The position numbers and the translations under genes are program-made. The notes beneath the pieces were generated by a model. The model was given only the letters and a program-made list of their open reading frames with translations. It searched no databases and had not been told where the DNA came from. Positions 37,877-47,847 of a stretch of DNA of 51,428 bases are shown piece after piece. This DNA is from a virus, in the IMG/VR virus record IMGVR_UViG_3300012929_000023, positions 1 through 51,428 of that record; one strand, written 5' to 3'. Each line of letters begins with the position of its first letter. The first letter of the stretch is position 1.

Positions 37877-38247
37877 TGCTTAGTTGGCTCCCTATTGTAG
37901 GACCAATCATTGAAGGTTTGCTGAATACGGTATCTTCGATCTATAATAAGAAACAAGATACTGTATTAGCCCGCCAACAGGACGATAATAAAACGGATGT
38001 CGCTGTTATTCAAACGCGGGCTCAAGTAGCTATAGCGTTTAAAGATGACCTCGGTGTCCGTCTTGTTCGTGATTTCATCATGTTTCCAGTAGGTGTGTGG
38101 ACAGCCTTGAAGGCTTACTACCTTTGTATACACGGATATGCTCCTGAATATACATGGGAAATCATGAATTGGCCTTCTGAGTTAATGTACATTCCTTACG
38201 CCGTTGTAGCTTTCTTATTTGTAACAGCTTGGAAGGGTAGAGGATGA
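37876..38247 (+). CDS. Membrane protein, possible holin or spanin partner
   Basis: 123 residues starting MLSWLPIVGPIIEGLLN, with a soluble charged centre and two C-terminal hydrophobic segments. It abuts the upstream holin-like gene by one base. Similar proteins are annotated as three-TM holins in related phages. Confidence 0.65.
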   Translation: MLSWLPIVGPIIEGLLNTVSSIYNKKQDTVLARQQDDNKTDVAVIQTRAQVAIAFKDDLGVRLVRDFIMFPVGVWTALKAYYLCIHGYAPEYTWEIMNWPSELMYIPYAVVAFLFVTAWKGRG

Positions 38248-39350
38248 AATACAATCTTCTCGAAATGACCCAAACCATCCTCTCCGAGATGAGTTCGGAT
38301 GAAGTCAATAGTATTTCAGATACTGCAGAATCTCTGCAAGTAGCCAACATCATACGTTCTAAATACTTCGACATTGTCTCTAGAGCAAAGCTTCCAGATA
38401 GTAGCCAGCTAATTCAGCTAGAACCTTCTTTGAATGTTCTGCAGCCTACGCTGATGACAATCCCAGATGGAGTAATCAGTATTGACTGGATTAAGTATTT
38501 CAATAGTAATATTCTAGACGGTACTGGTCCTAGTGATGGTCATGACGTAAATACAGATATCAACAGTAGTACTTGGTCTACGTCTTCGGTTACTTCTAAT
38601 ACAATCGGTATTGGTACTAAAACCTTTATTGTAGCAACAGGATTGCTGATACATACAGGTGATCCTGCTCTTGCTGTAGCCGGTGTCAATCAAATGTCCG
38701 GTACAGTTACAAGCTATACAGGAAGTACATTAGTACTTAATATAACTTCTATTATAGGATCAGGTACGTTTACAGCTTGGATTATCTCCAAGATCGCTGG
38801 ATTACTCGCCCCTCCGGGATACGCGGATATCCAGATACTATCTGTCCGCCAATTACTTGATTATGTCGAAGGCTTCAATCCTGCTGATAGCAACGTACAA
38901 ACGATGTTTTCTCCGCAAGGATATACAATTTACTATATGAACGATAGACAGCCTAAGTGTTGCGCTATCTTCGGTAATGAAACAGTAATCTTCGATTCTT
39001 ACGACAATACTCAAGACTCAACACTACAGAGTATTAAGACACAGTGCTACGGACAGACTCTTCCAGTTTTTAATCTTGTAGATACTTTCATACCTACTTT
39101 AGATCATCAAGAATTTCCTTTGCTTCTAAACGAAGCCAAGGCATTGGCCTTCTACGTTCTCAAGCAGCAGCCACATCAATTGGCAATGCAGGAGACTAAG
39201 CGGCAGTGGAGTTCAGTATCGAAGAACAAGTCAGTTATTAATCGACCGAGTTACTTCGATGAACTTGCGAACTTCGGTAGGCTAGGAGGTTCGCTATATA
39301 GCACCAGAGGGTTCAACAATGACGGTAACCTTAGAGGAATAAATGGCTGA
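38244..39350 (+). CDS. Tail tubular protein A-like (gp11-like)
   Basis: 368 residues. Starts MKYNLLEMTQTILSEMSS. The N-terminal helix pair and the C-terminal FPLLLNEAKALAFYVLKQQ with QETKRQW match the gatekeeper/tail adaptor of T7-like phages. A central insertion of Ser/Thr-rich strands makes it about twice T7 gp11 in length, a probable added domain. Followed by the gp12-like gene. Confidence 0.8.
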   Translation: MKYNLLEMTQTILSEMSSDEVNSISDTAESLQVANIIRSKYFDIVSRAKLPDSSQLIQLEPSLNVLQPTLMTIPDGVISIDWIKYFNSNILDGTGPSDGHDVNTDINSSTWSTSSVTSNTIGIGTKTFIVATGLLIHTGDPALAVAGVNQMSGTVTSYTGSTLVLNITSIIGSGTFTAWIISKIAGLLAPPGYADIQILSVRQLLDYVEGFNPADSNVQTMFSPQGYTIYYMNDRQPKCCAIFGNETVIFDSYDNTQDSTLQSIKTQCYGQTLPVFNLVDTFIPTLDHQEFPLLLNEAKALAFYVLKQQPHQLAMQETKRQWSSVSKNKSVINRPSYFDELANFGRLGGSLYSTRGFNNDGNLRGING

Positions 39351-39639
39351 AGCAGCTGAAAGTAAAATGCGTTCACAAGACAGGGTTCTTGTTTTAGAAG
39401 TTATAGACGGTAAGAAGACTTTGTCTTCCGCTGGTATGGTAGACTCCGGATTATTCTCTGGGAAGAATAAGCTCCATGCTATTCAAGATCCTAGTTCGAC
39501 TATGTGGTACTTCAAGTATGACATGGGTATCGTCCCGCCTATTCTTAAAGGACAGTTTACAAGTTTTAAAGCATTGAAGAAGTTCGCTGATGTTTACTAC
39601 GAGCGTAGGAATATGCGGATTAAGGAAGTACTCGATTAG
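39343..39639 (+). CDS. 98-residue tail accessory protein
   Basis: Starts MAEAAESKMRSQDRVLV. Mixed, with ATMWYF-like and FKALKKFADVYYERRN motifs. Inserted between tail tubular A and B genes, overlapping both. Function unknown; position suggests tail assembly. Confidence 0.65.
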   Translation: MAEAAESKMRSQDRVLVLEVIDGKKTLSSAGMVDSGLFSGKNKLHAIQDPSSTMWYFKYDMGIVPPILKGQFTSFKALKKFADVYYERRNMRIKEVLD

Positions 39640-41948
39640 TGCCTAATGTTCCTGTAATACAGAACAACTTCACTAAAGGGTTGATGACAGAGTTCACTGG
39701 GCTTAACTTCCCTGAGAATGCTGCTACTGATGCTGATAATTGCGAGTTCACTCTTATTGGAGATGTTCTACGTCGTTCAGGCATGGACTACGAAGACAAC
39801 TTCGCAATGACTAGTATTATTAGTAATTCTGTAGTTAATACCTATAAATGGAACAATGTAGGTGGCGACGGTAGTACTCAACTAATAGTAGTTCAAGTAG
39901 GCAATTTTCTTAGGTTTTATAAAGCTAGCAGCGCTACTATTGATAACCCTCTGTCTACTTGGAATCTTCCAACTACAGTAGATCTTACTTCTTATATAAC
40001 TACAGGCGGGAGTTTAATTCAAACTGAATGTACTTTTGCGGATGGTAATGGATATCTTTTCGTTTACAGTCCAACTACAGAACCTGTGTATTGCAGCTTT
40101 GATCCTGTTACCAACGTAGTTACTCCTCATGTAATAGCAGTAAATATACGAGATTTCTCAGGTATGCCTGATGGTCTCACAGTCAATCAACGTCCTGCAG
40201 TATTCTCTGCTGAACATAATTATAATCTTTCTAATCAAGGGTGGACTGCAGGTAGTAGTTGGGCAACTAACTCTACAACCGTAGCAGGATTGTTTGTAAC
40301 TTCTCAAGTATTCACAGTACCTGCTGGAATGGGAGTTACTCTAGGTGACTTAGTAGTACTGACTTATACCGGAAGTAGTTTTGTTATTCCAACTGGAGTT
40401 ACTTTAGCATGGGGTACAGTCACAGCTTATGTAGGAACAAATTTAACTGTTAATATAGCGGCTATTAATACTACTTATGGAGGACAAACTATTAATGGAT
40501 GGTTTATCTCGCCAACTAACCACGGTTATATAAATACTTGGTTTAGTGCTGAAGGTAATTATCCTAGTAACGCTGACGTATGGTGGTATTTTAAGGACGA
40601 CACTGATACCTTTAATCCAGCTACTACCCAACCTAAAGTAACGTTATCTGCAGGACAAGCTCCGCAGGGACATTATATTATAAATGCCTTTGCACAGCAA
40701 CGTAGTCTAGTTTCTTCTATATCAGGCTTAACTGATGTTACTACTAATTTAAGACCTAACAACGGAGCATGGTTTCAAGGCAGGACTTGGTTTACAGGAT
40801 TAAACTCTGGTCAGCAAGCAAAAGGCGATGCAGCCGCTTATATTTGGACGGAGAATATATATTTTTCCCAAGTCAATGTCGGTAGTCAAACTAACTTCGG
40901 TAATTGCTATCAAGTCAACGATCCTACTTCCGAAACACTCTTCGATCTTCTTCCTACTGATGGCGGTGTAATAACCGTCCAAGGTTCCGGTCCGATTTAT
41001 AAACTCTTTCCTATTCAGAATGGCATGCTTGTCTTCGCTGCCAATGGTGTATGGTTTATCACAGGTAGTCAAGGAATAGGTTTCAAAGCCGATGACTATA
41101 CTATAACTAAAATATCTTCCGTACAGAGTATTTCAAGTACATCCTTTGTAGATGTAATGGGATTGCCTTATTTCTGGAATGAAGAAGGTATTTATTCGGT
41201 CCAACCTCAGCAGCAAGGCGGACTGTCGGTAGAACCTATTACGGTCGGGACGATATTATCGTTTTATAATAACATTCCTATACAAAGTAAGAAATATGTC
41301 CGCGGAGCTTACCATCCAATCGATTACGTTATTCAATGGATTTATAAGTCTGAGATTGAAGTAGCCTTCGGAGATCGCTACAGATTTGATAAGATACTAA
41401 ATTATAACGTCTACAACAAAGCGTTTTATCCATACACAATAACTAGTATCCATAATTGGATATCAGGTATTAATTACGTACAAGGACCGGGCGGAAGTAC
41501 TTCACCAGATCCTGTATTTAAGTACCTTACCAACGCTAATGATAAAACTACATTCTCTGAATTAAACGACGACGTTAATTTCAAGGATTGGGTTTCTAGC
41601 GATAACGTCGGTGTGTCCTACGAAAGTCACTTCGTAACTGGGTTCAGTCTATCAGGTAAATCATTATTGAAGTTTCAAGCTCCTTACATCTATGTTTTCT
41701 CAAGAAACGATCCTCTAGGTAGTTATAAGATACAGAGTATCTGGGATTACGCTACGAGTGGAAACTCCGGAAGATTCTCTTCTCAACAGGTAATTAGAAA
41801 TATTAAGCCTAATTATGGATTCAGCTTTGCTAAAGTAAGACTGAGAGGCAGAGGATTGGTAATGCAAATCAAAATATCTTCATGGGTCAACGAACCCTTC
41901 GACATCATGGGCTGGAGTCTTATGGACACGGTTAATCAAGGCGTATAA
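39639..41948 (+). CDS. Tail tubular protein B-like (gp12-like)
   Basis: 769 residues, GTG start (VPNVPVIQNNFTKGL). The nozzle of the short tail. Characteristic FTKGLMTEFTGLNFPENAATDADNC start, DLLPTDGGVITVQGSGPIY, MLVFAANGVWFITGSQG and GLPYFWNEEGIYS. Length matches T7 gp12 family. Confidence 0.9.
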   Translation: MPNVPVIQNNFTKGLMTEFTGLNFPENAATDADNCEFTLIGDVLRRSGMDYEDNFAMTSIISNSVVNTYKWNNVGGDGSTQLIVVQVGNFLRFYKASSATIDNPLSTWNLPTTVDLTSYITTGGSLIQTECTFADGNGYLFVYSPTTEPVYCSFDPVTNVVTPHVIAVNIRDFSGMPDGLTVNQRPAVFSAEHNYNLSNQGWTAGSSWATNSTTVAGLFVTSQVFTVPAGMGVTLGDLVVLTYTGSSFVIPTGVTLAWGTVTAYVGTNLTVNIAAINTTYGGQTINGWFISPTNHGYINTWFSAEGNYPSNADVWWYFKDDTDTFNPATTQPKVTLSAGQAPQGHYIINAFAQQRSLVSSISGLTDVTTNLRPNNGAWFQGRTWFTGLNSGQQAKGDAAAYIWTENIYFSQVNVGSQTNFGNCYQVNDPTSETLFDLLPTDGGVITVQGSGPIYKLFPIQNGMLVFAANGVWFITGSQGIGFKADDYTITKISSVQSISSTSFVDVMGLPYFWNEEGIYSVQPQQQGGLSVEPITVGTILSFYNNIPIQSKKYVRGAYHPIDYVIQWIYKSEIEVAFGDRYRFDKILNYNVYNKAFYPYTITSIHNWISGINYVQGPGGSTSPDPVFKYLTNANDKTTFSELNDDVNFKDWVSSDNVGVSYESHFVTGFSLSGKSLLKFQAPYIYVFSRNDPLGSYKIQSIWDYATSGNSGRFSSQQVIRNIKPNYGFSFAKVRLRGRGLVMQIKISSWVNEPFDIMGWSLMDTVNQGV

Positions 41949-42505
41949 TGGATCCTTTTACCTTAGCGCTGACTGCAGTTAGCGTAGGAACTCAACTCTT
42001 TTCTGCCTTTAGTGGTGCTTCCGATGCTAAAGCAGCCTACGGTGTCCAGCAGGACATGGCTAAGCAAGAACAAAACATCAATGATCAGAAGCAAGCGCAG
42101 ATGGAATTGTCAGCTAAACGTCAGAGCTTAGAACAGTTCAGAGTAGCCCAGAGGCTTAGAGCTCAAGGCGTCAATGCTGCTGTTAACCAAGGAGCTTCAC
42201 TAGGTTCAGGACTACCGGGCGGAGAAGCTCAGAACAGCGGACAATTGTTTACTAATCTTGCAGGTATCAATCAGAACCTACAGTTCGGAAGAGATATCAA
42301 CCAGATCAATAGTACGATCAGTCAAGACAAGATTAGACTTGGAGGTATCCAAGGCCAGATGGCTACAGACCAAGCGATTGGTCAAGCTGGAAGCGCTATT
42401 GGTAAAGCTGCAGGTCCTCTTGGCAGTATCTTTGGAGGTTTCGGTAAGTCAACGGGGAATTACTCAGGTACGCCGGGAGCATTCAACACAGGTGGTCTAT
42501 ATTAA
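41948..42505 (+). CDS. Internal virion protein (gp14-like)
   Basis: 185 residues starting MDPFTLALTAVSVGTQLF. Helical with Gln/Ala-rich middle (QNINDQKQAQMELSAKRQ) and a Gly-rich end. In T7-like phages this protein forms the outer-membrane part of the ejection channel. Order and size agree. Confidence 0.8.
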   Translation: MDPFTLALTAVSVGTQLFSAFSGASDAKAAYGVQQDMAKQEQNINDQKQAQMELSAKRQSLEQFRVAQRLRAQGVNAAVNQGASLGSGLPGGEAQNSGQLFTNLAGINQNLQFGRDINQINSTISQDKIRLGGIQGQMATDQAIGQAGSAIGKAAGPLGSIFGGFGKSTGNYSGTPGAFNTGGLY

Positions 42506-45500
42506 TGGATCCTGTAGAACAAGTCTCTATCGATACAACTCAGCCTGAAGTCAACCAAGTCTCTGCTAATCCTAACGCAGTAGGTGATCCTGCTCCGTCA
42601 TCGGATACTGCGCAAAAGCTTGCTTCTAAGACTTCATTCGGGCTAGGAGATATCGTTGGTAAGACTCCTACTGAATTATACCAGATGTATACTCAAGGTC
42701 AGGAGCAAGGCATCCGTCAGGATGCTGCTGCTCAGCTTGATCGACAGGCTAGCATTGGTAACGTCAAAGCGATTACAGATCTTGCTAATCAAAAGCTAGG
42801 TCCACTTAATCTCGCTGAAGTCCAGAAGCTCGCCCAGTTTCCTAAGACTGATCCCGGTTCAGTTGTAGAGTCTGCTTACGCTAAGCAGTATATGAACCGT
42901 GCTTATAACGCTGCATTCAACATTCAAGATACTTGGATGGATGAAGCAATGGAAAAGATGCCGGATCAAGTCGCTAAGACTAAGGCTATTGCTGAAGACA
43001 AGCTGACCCAGCGTGAGTACGCTGAGACTGTCGCTAATCGTTTGGCAGATGTCAAAGCTAACCAACCTTTCATCGAACACCTAGGTGGTATGGTTGAATC
43101 GATGGTTCCTTTCTACAATCCACTGAAGCTTCAGGCTGCTATGGAAGCTGTAGATGGCAGTCTTATTGGAAGTATCCTACCCGGAGAGAATCTCTATCAG
43201 AAGACACGGGCTCTTCTGCGTATGCCATTTCCTGAGTTCAAAGACAAGTTCGACGCTGTCGTCGACCAGCTCAAGGGTACTCATCTCCATTTAGCACAGC
43301 AGTTCGTTGAAGCTGTCTTAGGTATGTCTACATCTGACCGTGTCATCAATGACGTAATGCCATTAGTTGATACGACAGTAGTTGCTGCTCCTTTGATCGA
43401 TAGCGCAAGGCTGTTCAATCAAATGCGCACAGGCTTCAGACAAGGTGTCCGAGGTGGGCGTCTACCCGGACCTGACGCAGCCAGAACTGCAGATACGTTT
43501 GGTGACGCAGCAGAAGCTGCTGTTCAGACAGTCACTCCTAATCTACGCGCTGACATAGACGGGGTGTATCGTCCTACTGCCCAGCCATTCGTAAGGACTG
43601 GTAAAGACCCTATTAGTCGTGCCACAGACAGTCTACCTACAGGATTGAAGGCTGACAAAGATGTCTTCTCAGACGATGCTGTTCAGACAGGCAGTCTATC
43701 TCGTGAGTTAGTTACCCGTATCGAAGCACAGTTTGATAACTCAGCTACCAATATCGTTGATACGATTGTCAACACTGCTAAGGTTCAGAGAACAGGCCTG
43801 CAAGAAGCTACGGAAACTCAAGTACGTAAAGTCCTAGAGGAAGTCCGTAACAGCAACCCAACGATCCGTAATATGATCTTGGACATCGGTAGTCCTATCC
43901 CTAACCCAGTATCTGGTGAGAACTTTGTCCCAGTCAGGTTAGGTAATGAAACAGGTGAACAGTATTCTAGTGAAGAACTAGCAAGGACTGCAGCCAGAGT
44001 ACACGGTATTCTTGAGTACGATCTCAAGGGTAAAGAAGGATTACGCCAGTACGTTCCTGAGGCAGCTCTACAGCGCCCATGGGAGACACAGTCACGTCTA
44101 CAGGAAGTACGTGTAGAAAATGGCGAAGCCCGTATCTTTACTGACGGTGGAGTTGAAGTAGCTACAACTACTCGCCCTGCTCTTGGACATATTCCAATCG
44201 AAGTCAAGGGTACTAAGGTAACCTTCCATCCAACAATTAAATCAGAGGACGACCTAGCTAGAGCTACAATCGAACAGCAGGGCTTAGGCTTCCATCTGAT
44301 TGTTTACAAAACCTTGCCAGAGAATAGCACTCTGGCGAAGGATCTTCTGCTTAATCTTGATACCGCTAGATCTATGGCTGGTAAGAGTGGCTTCGGAGAT
44401 TGGTTAAAGACCATCCCCGGTGTCGGTTACGCGCTGGGCTCAGATGAAACGTTGAGCGTCCTAGAGCGTCAAGCTCGTAAGACCGCTACGTTTAGTCTTT
44501 CTAATTACCACAAGATGTTTCAGGAAGAGATGCGGTACATCAACGATGTCTACCGTGGTGTCGAACGTGTTGACCAAGTAACTGGTATTCCGTACACTAA
44601 AGCTGAGATGTACGATAAGAATTCTCTGCAAGATAGAATACCACGTCGTCAAGTCTGGAAAGACTTCCAGCGTGCGTTAGAGGCTGGACCCCATACACCT
44701 AACCCGGAGATACCGGGAACTAAAGGTTATTACTACAAGACCGCTACAGAGATCAACCATTTCTGGCTGAGTAACTTCAATCGTCTGCCGACGTTCACCG
44801 AATTACAAGGTTATCTTGCTTGGGGCAGAGCGTACGAGATGGACAGAGTTCTTCGTGCCAATCGTGAGGCAACCAACAAGCTTCGTCTGGCTGTAGAACA
44901 ACATCAGTTCAGTGTCACAGACACCAATGGTGTCACTACTGACAGTGGCTTCGTAGAAGGTACTACTCGTAAGGAGCTACCCGGCGGACGATACCCTCTA
45001 CTTGTAGTACGTCCTGATGGTAAGCTCGATCTTAGACTGGCTTCCAACCTTGGTGGGTCTTATAAAGATCTCGTCGAGCAAGTACGCTCAGGTCGTATGG
45101 CTGCTATCGAAGTCTACAACCCAGAACGCTTCCCTTACGCCAAGATGGGACTAGGACGCCAGCTCGTACGTTACGTAGTAGCGCCTAAGTTTGAGATGAA
45201 GTCTCTAGACTATAACGATCAAGTCAATCGGCTGAGTGGCGGTCACTTCGACTATGATTTCACCCACGCTGTCAAACAAGCTAAGATGGTACGTACTAAA
45301 GCTGGTGGTACTGTCTTGGACAGTTATGTTGGTGATACTACAGTGATGCTTACCAGCAACCCAAGGGCTGCTGAAGACTTTACTAGGGGTCTCAACCAAG
45401 TTATGCAACTGATGGTCAAGAAGGATATTGCAACAGCTAAAGCTCTGCTGAAGACCATCTGGCCTATCGAATGGAAAGACTGGGCTGTTAAGTTCAAAGA

Positions 45501-47847
45501 GACTAAGAATCCTACTACAGGGGAGATGGTTCCTCCGGAACTACATCTGCCTAAGAATCCCGGCGATGTCTTCGAACCGTTGAGCGTTGTTCCTAAAGGT
45601 AGATCTATTATTGACATGGGTGATGCGCTTAACAAGCGTTACCAGATTACTCGTCCTAATGGTACTGTTATCGATAGTTTCCAAGATGAAACCAAGAACG
45701 GTAGTCTCGCACGCCAGTATCAAGTCGGTTACACTCAAGAGCGTGACAGTCACGATCTCCAGAGTTTGAACGTCAAGGGTACTAAACACAATCCGATCTT
45801 TGTAGTAGAGCCTGCTAAGTTCGTAGATCCTATCACAACGATGAGCCGTGCTATAAATCGTATTGCGCAGAGCACGCTTATGGATGATTATAAGCTACTC
45901 ACCGTAGAGCTATTCCTTCGTGAAGCCGGTCCGTGGATGAAGATGGATGAGAGTCTCATCAGATCTGCTCCATTCCGCGCCTTCCACGAAGCTAACAATC
46001 CCGAGGCGTACAAGCCCGGTATGCCTGCTGGTCTTAAACGCCAGATCATGGCGAATAGGTTTAAAGCTCAGCAGTTCATCGGTATGCCTAGTCCATTCGA
46101 TACCTTTGCTCATGAGACAGCTGTCAGATTGGCTGGTTGGAGTTACGATACCTTCGGTCCTAAGGGACCCATCGTACCGCTGTGGATGCTTAATAACTTC
46201 ACTAATCCGGTATCCATTCTAAGAAGTTACGCCTACCAAGTAACAATGGGATTGTTCACGCCTACTACTATTCTTACACAAGCGCAAAGCTTCGCCACTA
46301 TTCTCGCGGTAGCTCCTAGGTCAGCTGGTGCTGGTACCGTGGCAAATCTTCTTTATAACTGGAGTCGTGGTGCTAGGAGTCCGGGGTACTTAGATCTATT
46401 AGATGACTGGGCTACTAAGCTAGTCATGCCCGGTATCGGCTCCCACAGATGGAAGCCCGGTGAGTGGAAAGAAGCTACGCTGGAATTAGAACGTCGTGGG
46501 TTCGCGGCTACGGGCGGCGGGGAGCATGCACCATTAGACGTTCAATTGAATAAGCGCTGGGTTGGAGGTGATCTCCACGCAGCGCTAGAGATGGGCACTG
46601 TCTTCTTCAAAGGCATATCCCACCAGATACGTCTAGGTGCTTGGTATACAGCGTGGAAGGAAGCTCGCGTAGCTAAACCTTACGGTGCATTCACCGAAGC
46701 TGAGACAGCGGCTATCCTCGATCGGGCAGACATGATGGACGGTAATATGTCCAGAGCTTCTGCTAGTATTATGCAGAGCGGAGTACTCAGTCTACAAGGC
46801 CAATTCTTGACTTATCAGCAACGTCTCGCTGAGCTGGTTTGGGGTAAACGTCTTGCTGACACAACCGGCGAGCGTGTTTTAGCTCGGCTTCGAATGCTTG
46901 GTATATACTGGGCAATAGGCGGTATCGGTGCTCTCGGTATAGCAGGTTTACCTATTAGCGATTACTTCCGCAAGGCTGCTATCGAACAAGGTTATGTTGT
47001 CGGGGATAACTACGCTACGACGTTATTGATGGAAGGGCCTACGTCTCTCGCTTTAGCTTGGGCTACAGGCGGTGGAGATGCTCAGAAGGGTAACTTCTAT
47101 AATCTAAATAACAAACTAGGTGCCAGTGGGTTGTCTCAATTGAAGGATATGTTTAAATCAGACACTCCTTGGTGGCAGTGGGTAGGTGGTGCCAGCACTT
47201 CTATTCTAGCTAACCAAATCAGAGACTTCTCAGGCTTCGTCCATGCTATGTCTTCAATGATGACTAACAAGCCTGAAGATGAACAGTTTCCCCCGACAGT
47301 CGAAGACGCTATCGATATCTTCAAAGAAATAGCTGTAGTTCGCCAGTCATGGAAAGCTATCGTCGCTGCTAATACTGGTAAGTGGTTGAGTAAGAACGAA
47401 GCCCATCAGGCTGACGTCTCTCGTTGGAATGCTGTCACTATGGCAGTTACTGGACTTAATCTACAAGAAGCTGATGACAACTATCTCATTGGTCAGATAT
47501 TAAAAGATCGTAAAGACCTTCAAGCTTACGCTCTGAGTAGGTCTATCGAGGAAGCTAACAGAGGCTTCGACGCCCAAGACAGTTCTCCTAAGACTAGCCA
47601 CGCCTTCTTCCAGAGAGCTTGGGCTTGGTTGAGGTTCAGCGGATATCCGGAAGACAAGTACGGTACGGCTGTGTCTCTATGGGCTAATGGTAATGAAACA
47701 CGTATTGACGATGCACGGTGGAGTCTGACTAAAGACGCACCAACGCAGACTTCGTATCTAGGAGGGTTACTTACCTTCAAGGGTACTGATCAAAAGAACA
47801 GAGATGCCTACGAAGCATTCAAGAAAATACAAGGTAAAAAAGAGTAA
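42505..47847 (+). CDS. Giant internal virion protein (gp15/gp16-like)
   Basis: 1780 residues. Mainly helical and charged, with a hydrophobic stretch near residues 1450-1500 (LRMLGIYWAIGGIGALGIAG). Expected to be ejected with the DNA and to form part of the trans-periplasmic channel. No lytic transglycosylase motif is evident to me, so it differs from T7 gp16 at the start. It may join gp15 and gp16 roles. Confidence 0.78.
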   Translation: MDPVEQVSIDTTQPEVNQVSANPNAVGDPAPSSDTAQKLASKTSFGLGDIVGKTPTELYQMYTQGQEQGIRQDAAAQLDRQASIGNVKAITDLANQKLGPLNLAEVQKLAQFPKTDPGSVVESAYAKQYMNRAYNAAFNIQDTWMDEAMEKMPDQVAKTKAIAEDKLTQREYAETVANRLADVKANQPFIEHLGGMVESMVPFYNPLKLQAAMEAVDGSLIGSILPGENLYQKTRALLRMPFPEFKDKFDAVVDQLKGTHLHLAQQFVEAVLGMSTSDRVINDVMPLVDTTVVAAPLIDSARLFNQMRTGFRQGVRGGRLPGPDAARTADTFGDAAEAAVQTVTPNLRADIDGVYRPTAQPFVRTGKDPISRATDSLPTGLKADKDVFSDDAVQTGSLSRELVTRIEAQFDNSATNIVDTIVNTAKVQRTGLQEATETQVRKVLEEVRNSNPTIRNMILDIGSPIPNPVSGENFVPVRLGNETGEQYSSEELARTAARVHGILEYDLKGKEGLRQYVPEAALQRPWETQSRLQEVRVENGEARIFTDGGVEVATTTRPALGHIPIEVKGTKVTFHPTIKSEDDLARATIEQQGLGFHLIVYKTLPENSTLAKDLLLNLDTARSMAGKSGFGDWLKTIPGVGYALGSDETLSVLERQARKTATFSLSNYHKMFQEEMRYINDVYRGVERVDQVTGIPYTKAEMYDKNSLQDRIPRRQVWKDFQRALEAGPHTPNPEIPGTKGYYYKTATEINHFWLSNFNRLPTFTELQGYLAWGRAYEMDRVLRANREATNKLRLAVEQHQFSVTDTNGVTTDSGFVEGTTRKELPGGRYPLLVVRPDGKLDLRLASNLGGSYKDLVEQVRSGRMAAIEVYNPERFPYAKMGLGRQLVRYVVAPKFEMKSLDYNDQVNRLSGGHFDYDFTHAVKQAKMVRTKAGGTVLDSYVGDTTVMLTSNPRAAEDFTRGLNQVMQLMVKKDIATAKALLKTIWPIEWKDWAVKFKETKNPTTGEMVPPELHLPKNPGDVFEPLSVVPKGRSIIDMGDALNKRYQITRPNGTVIDSFQDETKNGSLARQYQVGYTQERDSHDLQSLNVKGTKHNPIFVVEPAKFVDPITTMSRAINRIAQSTLMDDYKLLTVELFLREAGPWMKMDESLIRSAPFRAFHEANNPEAYKPGMPAGLKRQIMANRFKAQQFIGMPSPFDTFAHETAVRLAGWSYDTFGPKGPIVPLWMLNNFTNPVSILRSYAYQVTMGLFTPTTILTQAQSFATILAVAPRSAGAGTVANLLYNWSRGARSPGYLDLLDDWATKLVMPGIGSHRWKPGEWKEATLELERRGFAATGGGEHAPLDVQLNKRWVGGDLHAALEMGTVFFKGISHQIRLGAWYTAWKEARVAKPYGAFTEAETAAILDRADMMDGNMSRASASIMQSGVLSLQGQFLTYQQRLAELVWGKRLADTTGERVLARLRMLGIYWAIGGIGALGIAGLPISDYFRKAAIEQGYVVGDNYATTLLMEGPTSLALAWATGGGDAQKGNFYNLNNKLGASGLSQLKDMFKSDTPWWQWVGGASTSILANQIRDFSGFVHAMSSMMTNKPEDEQFPPTVEDAIDIFKEIAVVRQSWKAIVAANTGKWLSKNEAHQADVSRWNAVTMAVTGLNLQEADDNYLIGQILKDRKDLQAYALSRSIEEANRGFDAQDSSPKTSHAFFQRAWAWLRFSGYPEDKYGTAVSLWANGNETRIDDARWSLTKDAPTQTSYLGGLLTFKGTDQKNRDAYEAFKKIQGKKE

